Of a stretch of DNA of 64,000 nt, positions 51,654-59,984 are shown piece by piece. The notes beneath the pieces are model-generated. The model did no database searches. It had not been told where the DNA came from and saw only the letters and a list, made by a program, of their open reading frames with translations. Source of the stretch: Terriglobia bacterium (GTDB taxonomy: Bacteria; Acidobacteriota; Terriglobia; Bryobacterales; Bryobacteraceae); assembly GCA_020073365.1 (NCBI GenBank), contig JAIQFL010000008.1, positions 1 through 64,000 of the forward strand. The letters run 5' to 3'. The stretch's first letter is position 1. Each line of letters starts with the position of its first letter. The position numbers and the translations under genes are program-made.

Positions 51654-51709
51654 GGGCCAGGGGCCAGGGGCCAGGGGCCAGGGGCCAGGGGCCAGGGGCC
51701 AGGGGCCAG
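51654..51709. repeat. Eight perfect tandem copies of GGGCCAG
   Basis: A 7-bp unit repeated eight times without error, filling nearly the whole gap between ctpA and the guaA GTG start (both on the minus strand, where the unit reads CTGGCCC). A related 'ggggccgggggccaggg' string occurs near 61765. Such arrays change copy number by slippage. Confidence 0.95.
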
Positions 51710-51712
51710 GGT

Positions 51713-53341
51713 TTAGTGCGCGGGCGCCAAATGCGGCTGGCCGGACATGCGCTGGACAATTACCTTCTTGGCGGTCTGCAGCAAGGCATTGGCCTTTGGC
51801 ATGGCATCGACCGCCCGTTGGACTTCGGGGTCCGTCTGGGCGAAGATCTTATCGCTCTCGTCCACATTGAAAGCGTGAATGTACATTTCCTTCGCCAGAT
51901 AACGCTTGATCCAATCACGGTCCTGCTTGAATTGGGCCTCTGTAAAACGGGTATCCGCTTTGACCAGGTAGTCGTGCAATTCGTTGAGGACCGCTTCGTC
52001 CGGCAGCCACCCCTTGGACACGGCGGCATTGTGCTTCGTGAAGTACTTGCGCGTGAAGTCGAACAGGCCTTTGCGGAAGAGCTCCACCTCCAGCGGGTCC
52101 AGCTTGGCAGTTGCAAATTTTTCGTCGGGCGTGATGCCGCCCCCGCCATAGACCGTTCGGCCGCTGTCGGTCATCTTCACATCGAGGGGGTTACGCGCGT
52201 TCTCGTCCTTGTGAAAGTAATACTCGTAGAATGACTTGTTGGTGTAATCGCGCTGGATGAGACGTCCGCTCGGCGTGTAAAAATGCGCAGTGGTCAAGGC
52301 CAGAGCGGTCTGGTCGCGGAGCGGGAACACCGTCTGGACCAAGCCCTTGCCGAAAGTAGTCTCGCCCAGAACCCAGGCTCGATCGTGATCTTGAAGCGCG
52401 CCGGAAACGATTTCGGCAGCCGAAGCGGAAGAGCGGTCCACCAGCACTACGATGGGGTACTCCCGTCCGTGGTTGCCGTTGCGCGCGGTGTAGGCCCGCT
52501 CCGCCGAGGAACGCCCGCGGTGGGATACGATGAGTTGGCCCTTCTGTAGGAAATGGTCGGACACCGCCACGCCGGCGTTCAGCAGGCCGCCGGGATTGCC
52601 GCGAAGATCCAGCACCAGCCCCTTGAAGTTGTTCTCGCCCAATCGCCTCAAATTCTCGTCCACCTCGGCTGCCGTGGTTTCGCCGAAGTTGAGAATCTTG
52701 AGGTACGCGTAACCGGGCTTGATCCAGAAGCCATCCGGCACGCTCTTGCGGCTGATCTCGTCCCGAATCACCGTGAAACTGAGGTAATCCGGCGCGCCTT
52801 CACGCGACACCACCACTTTCACTGGCGTGCCGCGGGGCCCCTTGAGCAGGTCGGCCACTTCCGTGGTGTTCAGGTTTTCCGTCGGCTTGTCGTTTACCGA
52901 GACGATGATGTCACCGGGGCGCAACCCGATCTTGTACGCCGGAAAGCCCGGAAACGGCGCAATCACCACCGTTTTGCCGCTGCGCGAAGCAACCTGCATG
53001 CCCACTCCGAAGTAGGTGCCTTTCTGCTCTTCGATCAGTGTGCGGTAGTCCTTGGGATCGAAGAAGTTCGTGTGCGGATCCAGGGTGCGCAGCATGCCGG
53101 GAATGGCGCCTTTGTAGATGGCTTTATCGGTGCTGACCGGTTCGGCGAAGTTCTGCTCCACGAGCGCGAACGCCTTGGTGACGCTGTCCATGTCCCGGTC
53201 GAAAACAATGGCTTCCGACTCCGGTTCGGCGACGGAGGCGGCGGCCGCCACCTGGACCCTGGGACCATAAAAGCCACCGAGGATGGAAAAAATAAGTACA
53301 ATGAGCGGCAAAACAAAGAGATAGCGCCTCTGCTGGGCCAT
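51713..53341 (-). CDS. ctpA: S41-family C-terminal processing peptidase
   Basis: A 542-residue periplasmic serine protease. Membrane anchor or signal (YLFVLPLIVLIFSILGGFYG), N-terminal helical part with TLDPHTNFFDPKDYRTLIEE, PDZ domain (GLRPGDIIVSVNDKPTENLN), then the catalytic core with Ser in VDRSSASAAEIVSGALQDHD and Lys in LGETTFGKGLVQTVFPL. Carboxy-terminal proteases trim or degrade envelope proteins. A C-terminal extension of about 150 residues follows the core. The gene precedes guaA in the same direction, with only the GGGCCAG array between. Confidence 0.92.
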   Translation of the reverse strand: MAQQRRYLFVLPLIVLIFSILGGFYGPRVQVAAAASVAEPESEAIVFDRDMDSVTKAFALVEQNFAEPVSTDKAIYKGAIPGMLRTLDPHTNFFDPKDYRTLIEEQKGTYFGVGMQVASRSGKTVVIAPFPGFPAYKIGLRPGDIIVSVNDKPTENLNTTEVADLLKGPRGTPVKVVVSREGAPDYLSFTVIRDEISRKSVPDGFWIKPGYAYLKILNFGETTAAEVDENLRRLGENNFKGLVLDLRGNPGGLLNAGVAVSDHFLQKGQLIVSHRGRSSAERAYTARNGNHGREYPIVVLVDRSSASAAEIVSGALQDHDRAWVLGETTFGKGLVQTVFPLRDQTALALTTAHFYTPSGRLIQRDYTNKSFYEYYFHKDENARNPLDVKMTDSGRTVYGGGGITPDEKFATAKLDPLEVELFRKGLFDFTRKYFTKHNAAVSKGWLPDEAVLNELHDYLVKADTRFTEAQFKQDRDWIKRYLAKEMYIHAFNVDESDKIFAQTDPEVQRAVDAMPKANALLQTAKKVIVQRMSGQPHLAPAH

Positions 53342-53465
53342 TCGAAAATCCGTCCTTCTTAAGGAAAGTATACCGTACCTGTCAGATTAGACGCTGGAAC
53401 GGCCCGATTGGCTACGGAAATCGGCCAGTTGGGTGCGCCTGAAGGCGCGAGCCGGGTCTGGTACG

Positions 53466-53543
53466 CTAATTCGGGGACAGGCTACGTAACCCCCAATTGA
53501 GACTCCCGTAGTTTGGGCTGTACGTAGCCTGTCCCCGAATTAG
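53466..53543. repeat. Long inverted repeat CTAATTCGGGGACAG... (REPIN/MITE-like)
   Basis: Two perfect 23-base arms (CTAATTCGGGGACAGGCTAC-GTA and its complement, 53466-53488 and 53521-53543) around a 32-base centre. The 'AATTCGGGGACAG' arm is a sequence I associate with REP elements moved by IS200-like REP-associated tyrosine transposases. No transposase is in the window. It ends nine bases before the PQQ dehydrogenase start. Confidence 0.8.
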
Positions 53544-53552
53544 AAACGATAT

Positions 53553-55517
53553 ATGCGGATCTCCAGATTCTGTTTCGCCGGTTTGCTCTTGGTGCCGGCC
53601 CTGCTCGCCCAGGATGCCGACCCGGGACGCCTGCTGTTCGAAAAGAATTGCGCGCGGTGCCATGGCGCAGACGGCAATGGCGGCGAACTGGGGCCGGCCA
53701 TCGGAGCGCGCCTCGCGCGGCGCAACGACCAGCAGTTGGCGGCGCTGATCCGTGAAGGCTTGCCAGCGCAGGGCATGCCCCCCAACCAGGTCACCGACGC
53801 CGAGATGGCGCCGCTCGCGCGTTTCCTGCGGACTCTCCAGCGGCGCGGTCTCAGCCGGCCGGTGGTGCGCTTGAAGATCCAGACCACCGACGGCAAAACC
53901 CTGGACGGGGAGGTGCTGAACCAGGGTTTCGACGACTTACAGTTGCGCACCGGAGATCAGCGCGTGCACCTGTTTCGACGGGTGGGCGACCGCTATCGCG
54001 AGGTCACCTCGGAGACCGGTTGGCCAGGTTACAACGGCGACCCCGGCGGCAATCGCTACACCACACTTTCCGAAATCACGCGAGCCAACGTTGCGCGGTT
54101 GGGCCCTAGGTGGATCTTCACGCTTCCGAACACGGCGCGCCTGGAAGTGACCCCGGTGGTGGTGGACGGCATCATGTATGTCCCCAGCGCCAACGAGTGC
54201 TATGCCCTGGATGTCGGCAGCGGCCGACAGATCTGGCACTATCAGCGTCCCCGCACGCGCGGGCTGGCCGGCGATGCGTCGGGCGGCATCAACCGCGGCG
54301 TCGCCGTGGCGGGCGACCGCGTCTACATGGAAACCGATGACGCCCGCTTGATCGCGCTGAACCGATTTACCGGAGAGTTGCTGTGGGACACCGAGATGGC
54401 GGACTGGCATCAGAACTACTTCGCCACCTCAGCGCCGCTGGCCATCGGCAGCCTCGTGGTGGCCGGTGTGGGAGGTGGCGAGCATGGCTCTCGCGGCTTC
54501 CTGGCGGCGTTCGATCAGGCTACCGGAAAAGAGGCCTGGCGATTCTGGACCGTGCCCAAACCCGGCGAGCCGGGGTCCGAAACCTGGGAGGGCAAAGGCA
54601 TCGCCCACGGCGGCGGGCCCACCTGGTTTACCGGTACATACGACGCCGAGCTCGACACGGTCTTCTGGCCCACCGGCAATCCCAGCGCCGAATACAATGG
54701 CGACGACCGTCTGGGGGATAACCTGTATTCCGATTGCATTTTGGCGCTCGACGCCAGGACCGGAAAGCTCAAGTGGTATTACCAATCCACTCCCCACGAC
54801 CTCTGGGACTGGGACGCCACCGAGACGCCGATCGTGGTGAACGCGCCCTGGGAGGGGCGGCCGCGCAAGCTCTTGCTGCAGGCCAATCGCAATGGCTTCT
54901 TCTACGTATTCGATCGCACCGATGGCAAGCTGCTTCTGGCGAAACCGTTCGTCAAGAACCTGACATGGGCCAGCGGCGTGGGGCCCGACGGCCGTCCCGT
55001 CAAGCTTCCCAATCAGGAGCCCACTGCCGCTGGGACCCGGGTGTGCCCATCCCAGGACGGAGCCACCAACTGGTTCTCGCCCTCTTTCAGTCCATCGACC
55101 GGCCTCTACTATGTGCAGACCTTTGAGAAATGCAGCGTCTACACCAAGAGCGACCCGGGCGCCTGGGAGGCTGGCAAGACCTATTTGGGCGGATCGCAGC
55201 GCCGGCCCCCCGGCGAGACGCCCGAGCGGGTGCTGAAGGCTATCGACATCCGCACCGGCAGGATCGCCTGGGAGCTGCCGCAGCCGGGCCCGGCGGATTC
55301 GTGGGGCGGCACCCTCGCCACGGCCACCGGCCTGGTGATCTTTGGCGAGGAGGGCGGCGCGCTCATGGCGGTGGACGCCGCGAGCGGCAAACCCTTGTGG
55401 AGTTTCCAGACGAATCAGACCTGGAAGGCGTCGCCGATGACCTACCAGTTCGATCAGAAGCAGTACGTCGCCGTAGCATCAGGGTCTAACATTATCGTGT
55501 TCGGCATCCTGGAGTGA
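53553..55517 (+). CDS. PQQ-dependent alcohol dehydrogenase with fused N-terminal cytochrome c
   Basis: A 654-residue exported quinohemoprotein. Signal MRISRFCFAGLLLVPALLAQ; cytochrome c domain with CARCH (33-37) and GMPPNQVTDAEMAPLARFLR; then an eight-bladed PQQ propeller. Metal and cofactor residues by analogy with methanol dehydrogenase are Glu in GGEHGSRGFLAAFD, Asn in PTGNPSAEYNGDDR, catalytic Asp419 in HDLWDWDATETP, and an extra Asp421 at +2. That D-x-D pattern marks lanthanide-dependent enzymes (XoxF, PedH, ExaF). No adjacent Cys-Cys pair is present. The heme domain is N-terminal rather than C-terminal as in type II alcohol dehydrogenases. The start has no SD and follows a long inverted repeat. 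Confidence 0.87.
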   Translation: MRISRFCFAGLLLVPALLAQDADPGRLLFEKNCARCHGADGNGGELGPAIGARLARRNDQQLAALIREGLPAQGMPPNQVTDAEMAPLARFLRTLQRRGLSRPVVRLKIQTTDGKTLDGEVLNQGFDDLQLRTGDQRVHLFRRVGDRYREVTSETGWPGYNGDPGGNRYTTLSEITRANVARLGPRWIFTLPNTARLEVTPVVVDGIMYVPSANECYALDVGSGRQIWHYQRPRTRGLAGDASGGINRGVAVAGDRVYMETDDARLIALNRFTGELLWDTEMADWHQNYFATSAPLAIGSLVVAGVGGGEHGSRGFLAAFDQATGKEAWRFWTVPKPGEPGSETWEGKGIAHGGGPTWFTGTYDAELDTVFWPTGNPSAEYNGDDRLGDNLYSDCILALDARTGKLKWYYQSTPHDLWDWDATETPIVVNAPWEGRPRKLLLQANRNGFFYVFDRTDGKLLLAKPFVKNLTWASGVGPDGRPVKLPNQEPTAAGTRVCPSQDGATNWFSPSFSPSTGLYYVQTFEKCSVYTKSDPGAWEAGKTYLGGSQRRPPGETPERVLKAIDIRTGRIAWELPQPGPADSWGGTLATATGLVIFGEEGGALMAVDAASGKPLWSFQTNQTWKASPMTYQFDQKQYVAVASGSNIIVFGILE

Positions 55518-55721
55518 CGACCGTGCGGGCCCTACCGCTACCAGCAGCCGCCGGCTCGCCTCGGCGACTTCCGAGACCGCGTGTTCGAACGCCTCCTGAT
55601 TGGCTTTTGAAGGCTTTTGAAAGCCGCTGATCTTTCGCACGAATTGTAATGCCGCCGCGTGCAATTCCTCAGCCGTTGCGGGCGGGCCTGGCTTCCGCAG
55701 CACTTTGATGCTTCTGCACAT
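55479..55721 (-). CDS. DUF2277-family small protein
   Basis: An 80-residue protein with a DUF2277 signature I recognise: MCRSIKVLRKPGPPATAEEL, then HAAALQFVRKISGFQKPSKA and NQEAFEHAVSEVAEASRRLL. GGAGT five bases before ATG is a good SD. Its 3' end overlaps the convergent PQQ dehydrogenase gene by 39 bases. Function unknown; the family is small and helical. Confidence 0.85.
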   Translation of the reverse strand: MCRSIKVLRKPGPPATAEELHAAALQFVRKISGFQKPSKANQEAFEHAVSEVAEASRRLLVAVGPARSSLQDAEHDNVRP

Positions 55722-55849
55722 GAATACTCCAGTGTTCAGCCCGCGCAGGCGGGTCGATTGGATTCACTTTCGATTCTACCGGACGGGCAGTGCCGATGCG
55801 GCAAACGCGAGAGGGACGCAAGTGATATTCTCCAGATAGGCTCAAAAGC

Positions 55850-56692
55850 ATGAACCTCCGTAAGGCCATCTGGTGGGGAACGGGTGTTGCCCTCGTCGGC
55901 ACGCTGTATGCCTTCCAATTGCCATTCCGCGAATTCCCGGGTGTGGAGTACCGGTTGGGAGACATTCCGCTGCCGCCGGATTGGCAGGAGAAGACCGAGT
56001 GGGCCTTCGCGCGCTTGATGTATCCCTCCGCTCCGCGAGGCCGGTTCGGACGCGGCTACGGCTTCCGCGGCTTCGGCGTGTGGAACGAAGGAAACACCAT
56101 CTGGACCCAGGACTATCCGCGGGCCGACCGCCACTTCGTGTTGGCGCTCCGGCGCCTGACCCGCATCCACGTTCGATCGGTCGAGCAGCCCGTGAACCTG
56201 GACGAGGGCGCCGTCTACGATTGGCCCTGGCTCTATGCGGTCCAAACCGGCCAATGGCTGTTGACCGACTCGCAGGTGAAATCGATGCGCGAATACCTCT
56301 TGCGCGGGGGTTTCTTCATGGCCGACGATTTCTGGGGCGAAGACCAGTGGGACGTGTTCATGGCCACGATGCGGAAAATCTTCCCCGAACGGCAGGTGGT
56401 GGAACTGGACAACAAAGACGCCATCTTTCATACCGTGTACGATCTGGACAATCGCTACCAGGTGGCCAGCCAAGGGTCCGTGAATCGAGGCACAACCTGG
56501 AAATGCGAGCCTTGCCCCGACCACTGGCGCGGAATCTTCGACGACCACGGGCGTTTAATGGTGGCGATTACGTTTCAGTCGGACGTTGGCGATTCCTGGG
56601 AATGGGCGGATGCGCCTACCTATCCGGCAGAGTATGCCGCGCTGGGAATCCGCATCGGCGTAAACTACGTCACTTACGCGATGACTCACTGA
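55850..56692 (+). CDS. DUF4159-domain exported protein
   Basis: A 280-residue protein with an N-terminal membrane segment (IWWGTGVALVGTLYAFQLPF) and a DUF4159 domain: FARLMYPSAPRGRFG, TIWTQDYPRADRHFVLALRR, YDWPWLYAVQTGQWLLTDSQ, LLRGGFFMADDFWGEDQWDV, and FPERQVVELDNKDAIFHTVY. The fold is thought to resemble class I glutaminase/flavodoxin folds. Function unknown. It ends ten bases before the borosin-like gene pair and may be part of the same transcript. Confidence 0.8.
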   Translation: MNLRKAIWWGTGVALVGTLYAFQLPFREFPGVEYRLGDIPLPPDWQEKTEWAFARLMYPSAPRGRFGRGYGFRGFGVWNEGNTIWTQDYPRADRHFVLALRRLTRIHVRSVEQPVNLDEGAVYDWPWLYAVQTGQWLLTDSQVKSMREYLLRGGFFMADDFWGEDQWDVFMATMRKIFPERQVVELDNKDAIFHTVYDLDNRYQVASQGSVNRGTTWKCEPCPDHWRGIFDDHGRLMVAITFQSDVGDSWEWADAPTYPAEYAALGIRIGVNYVTYAMTH

Positions 56693-56702
56693 GTGCCCCG
56701 GC

Positions 56703-57473
56703 ATGACTGATTTAGCGCCCAACGGGTCGAAACCCGGCATCGATCAGTTGCTCATCCGCTCGGCGCTCGACGCGGACCTGCGACAGCGTCTGGCGGAGTC
56801 CCCTGATCAGGTGTTCCGGGAGTTCGACCTTACCGAAGAGCAGCAGGAACTGCTCCGGCGGCCCGACCATCGTTTGCTGCCGCTGTTGGGAGCCGCGCTC
56901 GCGCGCCAGGCGGGCCCATGCGATCCATTGAGCGAGGCTTCCGCGTCCGGGTTGGAGCCCGACGCCACACCACCGCCTCACGCCGCGCCGACGCCACCGC
57001 CTCACGCCGCGATCCGGGCGCGCACCCTACCCGACATCTCGCTGGCGCTGACCGTGGTTCCGTGCGCGCGGATCGAGAATGGAGAATGCAAAGGCTTCTC
57101 CTACGCGGTGTGGGTGAATCCTTTGCCCGAGGGCGCCGATCCGGCGAATCTTCCGCCGCCCGGCGCCTCGCTGCCCGGCCAGCCTCTGTCGCCACTGCAC
57201 CTCGTCATTCAGATTTCCGCGGTCGAGCTTCAGGACGCGGCGGGCAAACCGCAGGTCGGGCTGTCGGCTTCACTGCGGCAATCCTCCAACACCGTGGGAC
57301 CGCCTTCGCCCGAGAGCGCCGGGACGCCTGAGGTGTCGCCGTTTGGCAGCGACCTGCGCTCCGAGGGAGTGCGCGCGGCCGTCCGAGCGGTGCGCAACGC
57401 CCCTCGTCGTGAGGAGAGATACGACAGGCTGATCGATCTGATGCAGGCCCTGCGGGGCGGGGAAGTGCGATGA
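56703..57473 (+). CDS. Candidate split-borosin precursor or methylation target with a borosin-binding-like domain
   Basis: 256 residues. Residues about 13-66 (LLIRSALDADLRQRLAESPD then QVFREFDLTEEQQELLRRPD) align by eye with the borosin-binding domain of the Shewanella precursor SonA: D-A-x-L spacing, P-(E/D)-x-V-(M/F)-R, L-T-(D/E)-E-Q, and a following D-x-x-x-L. A Pro/Ala linker with a duplicated 'TPPPHAA' follows, then a beta-rich domain (PDISLALTVVPCARIENGEC) and a basic C-terminus. SonA-type precursors are only about 70 residues, so the core peptide here is unclear: it could be a loop, the tail, or absent. It is coupled to the methyltransferase by a four-base overlap. Confidence 0.6.
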   Translation: MTDLAPNGSKPGIDQLLIRSALDADLRQRLAESPDQVFREFDLTEEQQELLRRPDHRLLPLLGAALARQAGPCDPLSEASASGLEPDATPPPHAAPTPPPHAAIRARTLPDISLALTVVPCARIENGECKGFSYAVWVNPLPEGADPANLPPPGASLPGQPLSPLHLVIQISAVELQDAAGKPQVGLSASLRQSSNTVGPPSPESAGTPEVSPFGSDLRSEGVRAAVRAVRNAPRREERYDRLIDLMQALRGGEVR

Positions 57474-58276
57474 AGGATCTGTGGATCGCGGGGCTGGGAA
57501 TTCAGACGGCCGCTCAGGTGACGCGCGAGGTGGAGGAGGCCATCCGCGCCTCGCGCGAAGTGCTCTACCTGGACACGGGAGTGGCTACGCGGCCGTTTCT
57601 CGAGGGACTGTGCCCGCGGGTCACGTCGCTCTACGAACAAAGCTACTCCGAAGAGAGACCGCGCGTCGGAGCCTATCAGCACATGGCGGCCTGCGTGATC
57701 GAGGCGGCGCTGGACCATCCGCCCGTTACGTTCGCGATCCACGGGCATCCCCTGGTCGCCGTGCATGCGCCGTTCCTGGTGCTGGAACTGGCGAAGGCGC
57801 TCGATCTGAGGGTGGCTGTTTTGCCGGGCATCTCGGGGATCGACACGATTCTGGCGGACCTGCGGATCGACCCGGTGGTCCACGGAGTGCAGATGTACGA
57901 AGCTACGGATCTGCTGCTACGGCGCCGGCCGTTGCAGCCGGACGTGCCCGCAATCGTCTGGCAGATCGGCCCGCTCGAGACCTGTCTGCACAGCATGCGG
58001 GTGTCGCGGCCGGAGCGGTTCGCGCGGTTCATCGCCCACTTGCGCCAGTTCTATCCGGCGAGGCATGAAGTGTCGGCCATTTACTGCTCCCCGCACCCGC
58101 TACTACCGCCCACCATCCTGCGCTTCGCCCTTGAGGACATGGGTGAACACGCGGCAGAGATCCACACAGGGTTCACGCTGTACGTGCCGCCCTCCGGATC
58201 GCGTCCGGTTCACGACTGGGAACTGCTGTCGAAAATTGACAGCGTGGAACACCTGCGGAGCATCACGCGGGGATAA
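57470..58276 (+). CDS. Borosin-type alpha-N-methyltransferase (SonM/OphMA-like TP-methylase fold)
   Basis: A 268-residue SAM enzyme of the tetrapyrrole-methylase fold, close to the fungal OphMA and bacterial SonM peptide backbone N-methyltransferases. Recognisable blocks are LWIAGLGIQTAAQVTREVEE; SYSEERPRVGAYQHMA, where Tyr59, Arg65 and Tyr69 line up with OphMA catalytic Tyr66, Arg72 and Tyr76; HGHPLVAVHAP for the GHP SAM loop; VAVLPGISGIDTILADLRID; and MYEATDLLLRRRPLQPDVPA then IVWQIG. OphMA has YEATDLLLRDRPINP at the last position. It lacks the fused precursor of fungal borosins, so it is a stand-alone enzyme, and the partner is the gene directly upstream. Plain tetrapyrrole methylation is unlikely given these residues. 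Confidence 0.82.
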   Translation: MKDLWIAGLGIQTAAQVTREVEEAIRASREVLYLDTGVATRPFLEGLCPRVTSLYEQSYSEERPRVGAYQHMAACVIEAALDHPPVTFAIHGHPLVAVHAPFLVLELAKALDLRVAVLPGISGIDTILADLRIDPVVHGVQMYEATDLLLRRRPLQPDVPAIVWQIGPLETCLHSMRVSRPERFARFIAHLRQFYPARHEVSAIYCSPHPLLPPTILRFALEDMGEHAAEIHTGFTLYVPPSGSRPVHDWELLSKIDSVEHLRSITRG

Positions 58277-58283
58277 GTGTCAG

Positions 58284-59984
58284 CTATCGTGCTGCGCAGA
58301 CACCAACGGCACGCGAGCCTCTGCGCGGGGACTGTCGCCGCTCGCACACGGCCACGGTGTAGTTGCCAAATACGAAACTGGGGTAATTCGAGTCGCCGGA
58401 ATAGGTTGCGGTGAGTGTGTGCGCGCCAGGGGGTAGAGCGCGCAAAGGGATGCTCACGAGCGCTCCTGCGCTCAAACTCGCCACGCCCACGACGGCGGCG
58501 CCGTCATAGACGGTGACCGTGCCGGTGGGCGCCGGGAGCGTGAGAGTCGCATTCGGATCTTTCTTCAGATTCACCAGGTAGGTCTGGTAGGGCACAGCTT
58601 TGGTGGTAAAGACCTGCGCGTCTACCGCCAGGGCACGGCCAGCGGGCAAACGGGCGGGTCCGGGAATCAACTCACCCGCAATCGGCGCGAACAAAGAGGA
58701 CGGGCAGGGGTAGGGCGCATTGGAGGTGCTCACGTTGTCGGTCACGGTGACCCCAGTCCCCATCAGCATGGAAGCGAAATTGACGGGATCCGGACCGAGG
58801 GTGTAATCGACGTACCGCTGGGTGAGATCGGAAGTCTTCATGCCATCCACCTGGACGTTATTCAGTGTGATGGTGGTGGGCACGGCGGCATCGTGACCCT
58901 CGATCATGACGGTTCCCTCGGTGGTCGCGTGCACGTTTTCGAGCGTAATGTTCGCGTAATGCGGAACCAGGTTGCCAGTGGCGCCGGCCATATAAAAGGG
59001 GTCGAGAACGATGGCGTGCCGAACAATCTGCATACAGATGTTGCTGTAGGTGATGTTCTGAACCAGACCGCCGCGGTTCACGTCGGATTTGATCCGAAGA
59101 CCGTTCTGATTGCCGTTGGCGCTGGTACCCGCAAACGAAATGTGATCGAAGAGGACGTTGCTGACGCCCGCCAGCGTGTAACTGCCGATGGATGCGCCAT
59201 GGCCGTCGCCGAAGTGATTGTTCATGACGCTGATGTTGCTGGCCCCCGGAGGATTGTTCCCGCCCACGGCGACGTTATCGTCGCCATCGCTGATGTAGCT
59301 GTTCGTAATTGTGACGTTGCTCGAATAACCCGGATCGATTCCATCGGTGTTGCGCGCATCGTAAGGCGTGACGATCTTGACTCCCCACGCGGTGAAATTG
59401 GTATCGGTACCCAGCGACACGTGGAAATTGGGCGAGTTCATCAGCGTGATCTTGTAAAGTGTAAAACCGTTGGCGTTGCTCACCTGCAACATGCGCGGGC
59501 AGTTCTGGGTGAGCGGCGACACGGCCTGGTTGGCCAGGTCCCACCAGCTTATGCCGGGTGTCCCGTTGAGAAGCATGGGCAACTCGCCGCGGCCGTCGAT
59601 CACGCCGTACCCCATGATGCCAGCGCCATCGGACCGGTTCGCGCGGATCAGCGGGTTACAGCCGCCGCCACTGGTGGTCAGGGTGCCGCAGGTCTTATCG
59701 GCGGTGGCATCGTAGTCGCGTGGGTTGCGGGATGCAAACACGGTGACGCCGGGGTCGATCAGCAGCGTGACGGCCTTGGGAATCTGGATCGGCGCAATGA
59801 GGAATGCGTTAGCAGGTCCCTTGGTTTGGAGTTCGACCGCCTGCCCAGGGGCGCAGGCAGTGAGCGCGGTCTGGATGGAGGCCGTATCGATGACCGTCTC
59901 GTCCGCCGGGCGCAGGCCGGTAGGTCCGGAGGTCAGTTGTGCCGCCAGCTTCGTGCAAACGGGCGGAAAGACGGGCTCGGTCAT
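58284..59984 (-). CDS. GH28 polygalacturonase-like protein with C-terminal Ig-like domain; signal peptide out of frame
   Basis: 566 residues. Right-handed beta-helix with GH28 motifs: NTDGIDPG, SDGDDNVAV, GDGHGASIGS (catalytic Asp/His) and LRIKSD. The C-terminal about 110 residues are an Ig-like (Big3-type) domain (LPAPTGTVTVYDGAAVVGVA then LPPGAHTLTATYSGDSNYPS). It would cleave pectin outside the cell. The ATG at 59984 leaves no signal peptide, but the same frame continues upstream as PLVISLASGALQCQDTRN, without any ATG/GTG/TTG. The only nearby starts (60058, 60067) read M..SFFSRAL then stop. One base change in the leader would join them. It may be a fresh frameshift. Confidence 0.8.
   Translation of the reverse strand: MTEPVFPPVCTKLAAQLTSGPTGLRPADETVIDTASIQTALTACAPGQAVELQTKGPANAFLIAPIQIPKAVTLLIDPGVTVFASRNPRDYDATADKTCGTLTTSGGGCNPLIRANRSDGAGIMGYGVIDGRGELPMLLNGTPGISWWDLANQAVSPLTQNCPRMLQVSNANGFTLYKITLMNSPNFHVSLGTDTNFTAWGVKIVTPYDARNTDGIDPGYSSNVTITNSYISDGDDNVAVGGNNPPGASNISVMNNHFGDGHGASIGSYTLAGVSNVLFDHISFAGTSANGNQNGLRIKSDVNRGGLVQNITYSNICMQIVRHAIVLDPFYMAGATGNLVPHYANITLENVHATTEGTVMIEGHDAAVPTTITLNNVQVDGMKTSDLTQRYVDYTLGPDPVNFASMLMGTGVTVTDNVSTSNAPYPCPSSLFAPIAGELIPGPARLPAGRALAVDAQVFTTKAVPYQTYLVNLKKDPNATLTLPAPTGTVTVYDGAAVVGVASLSAGALVSIPLRALPPGAHTLTATYSGDSNYPSFVFGNYTVAVCERRQSPRRGSRAVGVCAAR

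Noticed and set aside
51654-51709. GGGCCAG array as a CRISPR
   Set aside because: Seven-base units with no spacers; a simple tandem repeat.
53553-55517. Classical methanol dehydrogenase (MxaF)
   Set aside because: Asp instead of Ala at the +2 site, fused heme domain and no vicinal Cys pair; no mxaI/mxaG nearby.
57470-58276. Cobalamin/siroheme tetrapyrrole methylase
   Set aside because: The fold is shared, but the Tyr/Arg/Tyr set and the YEATDLLLR block are those of borosin enzymes, and no cobalamin genes are nearby.
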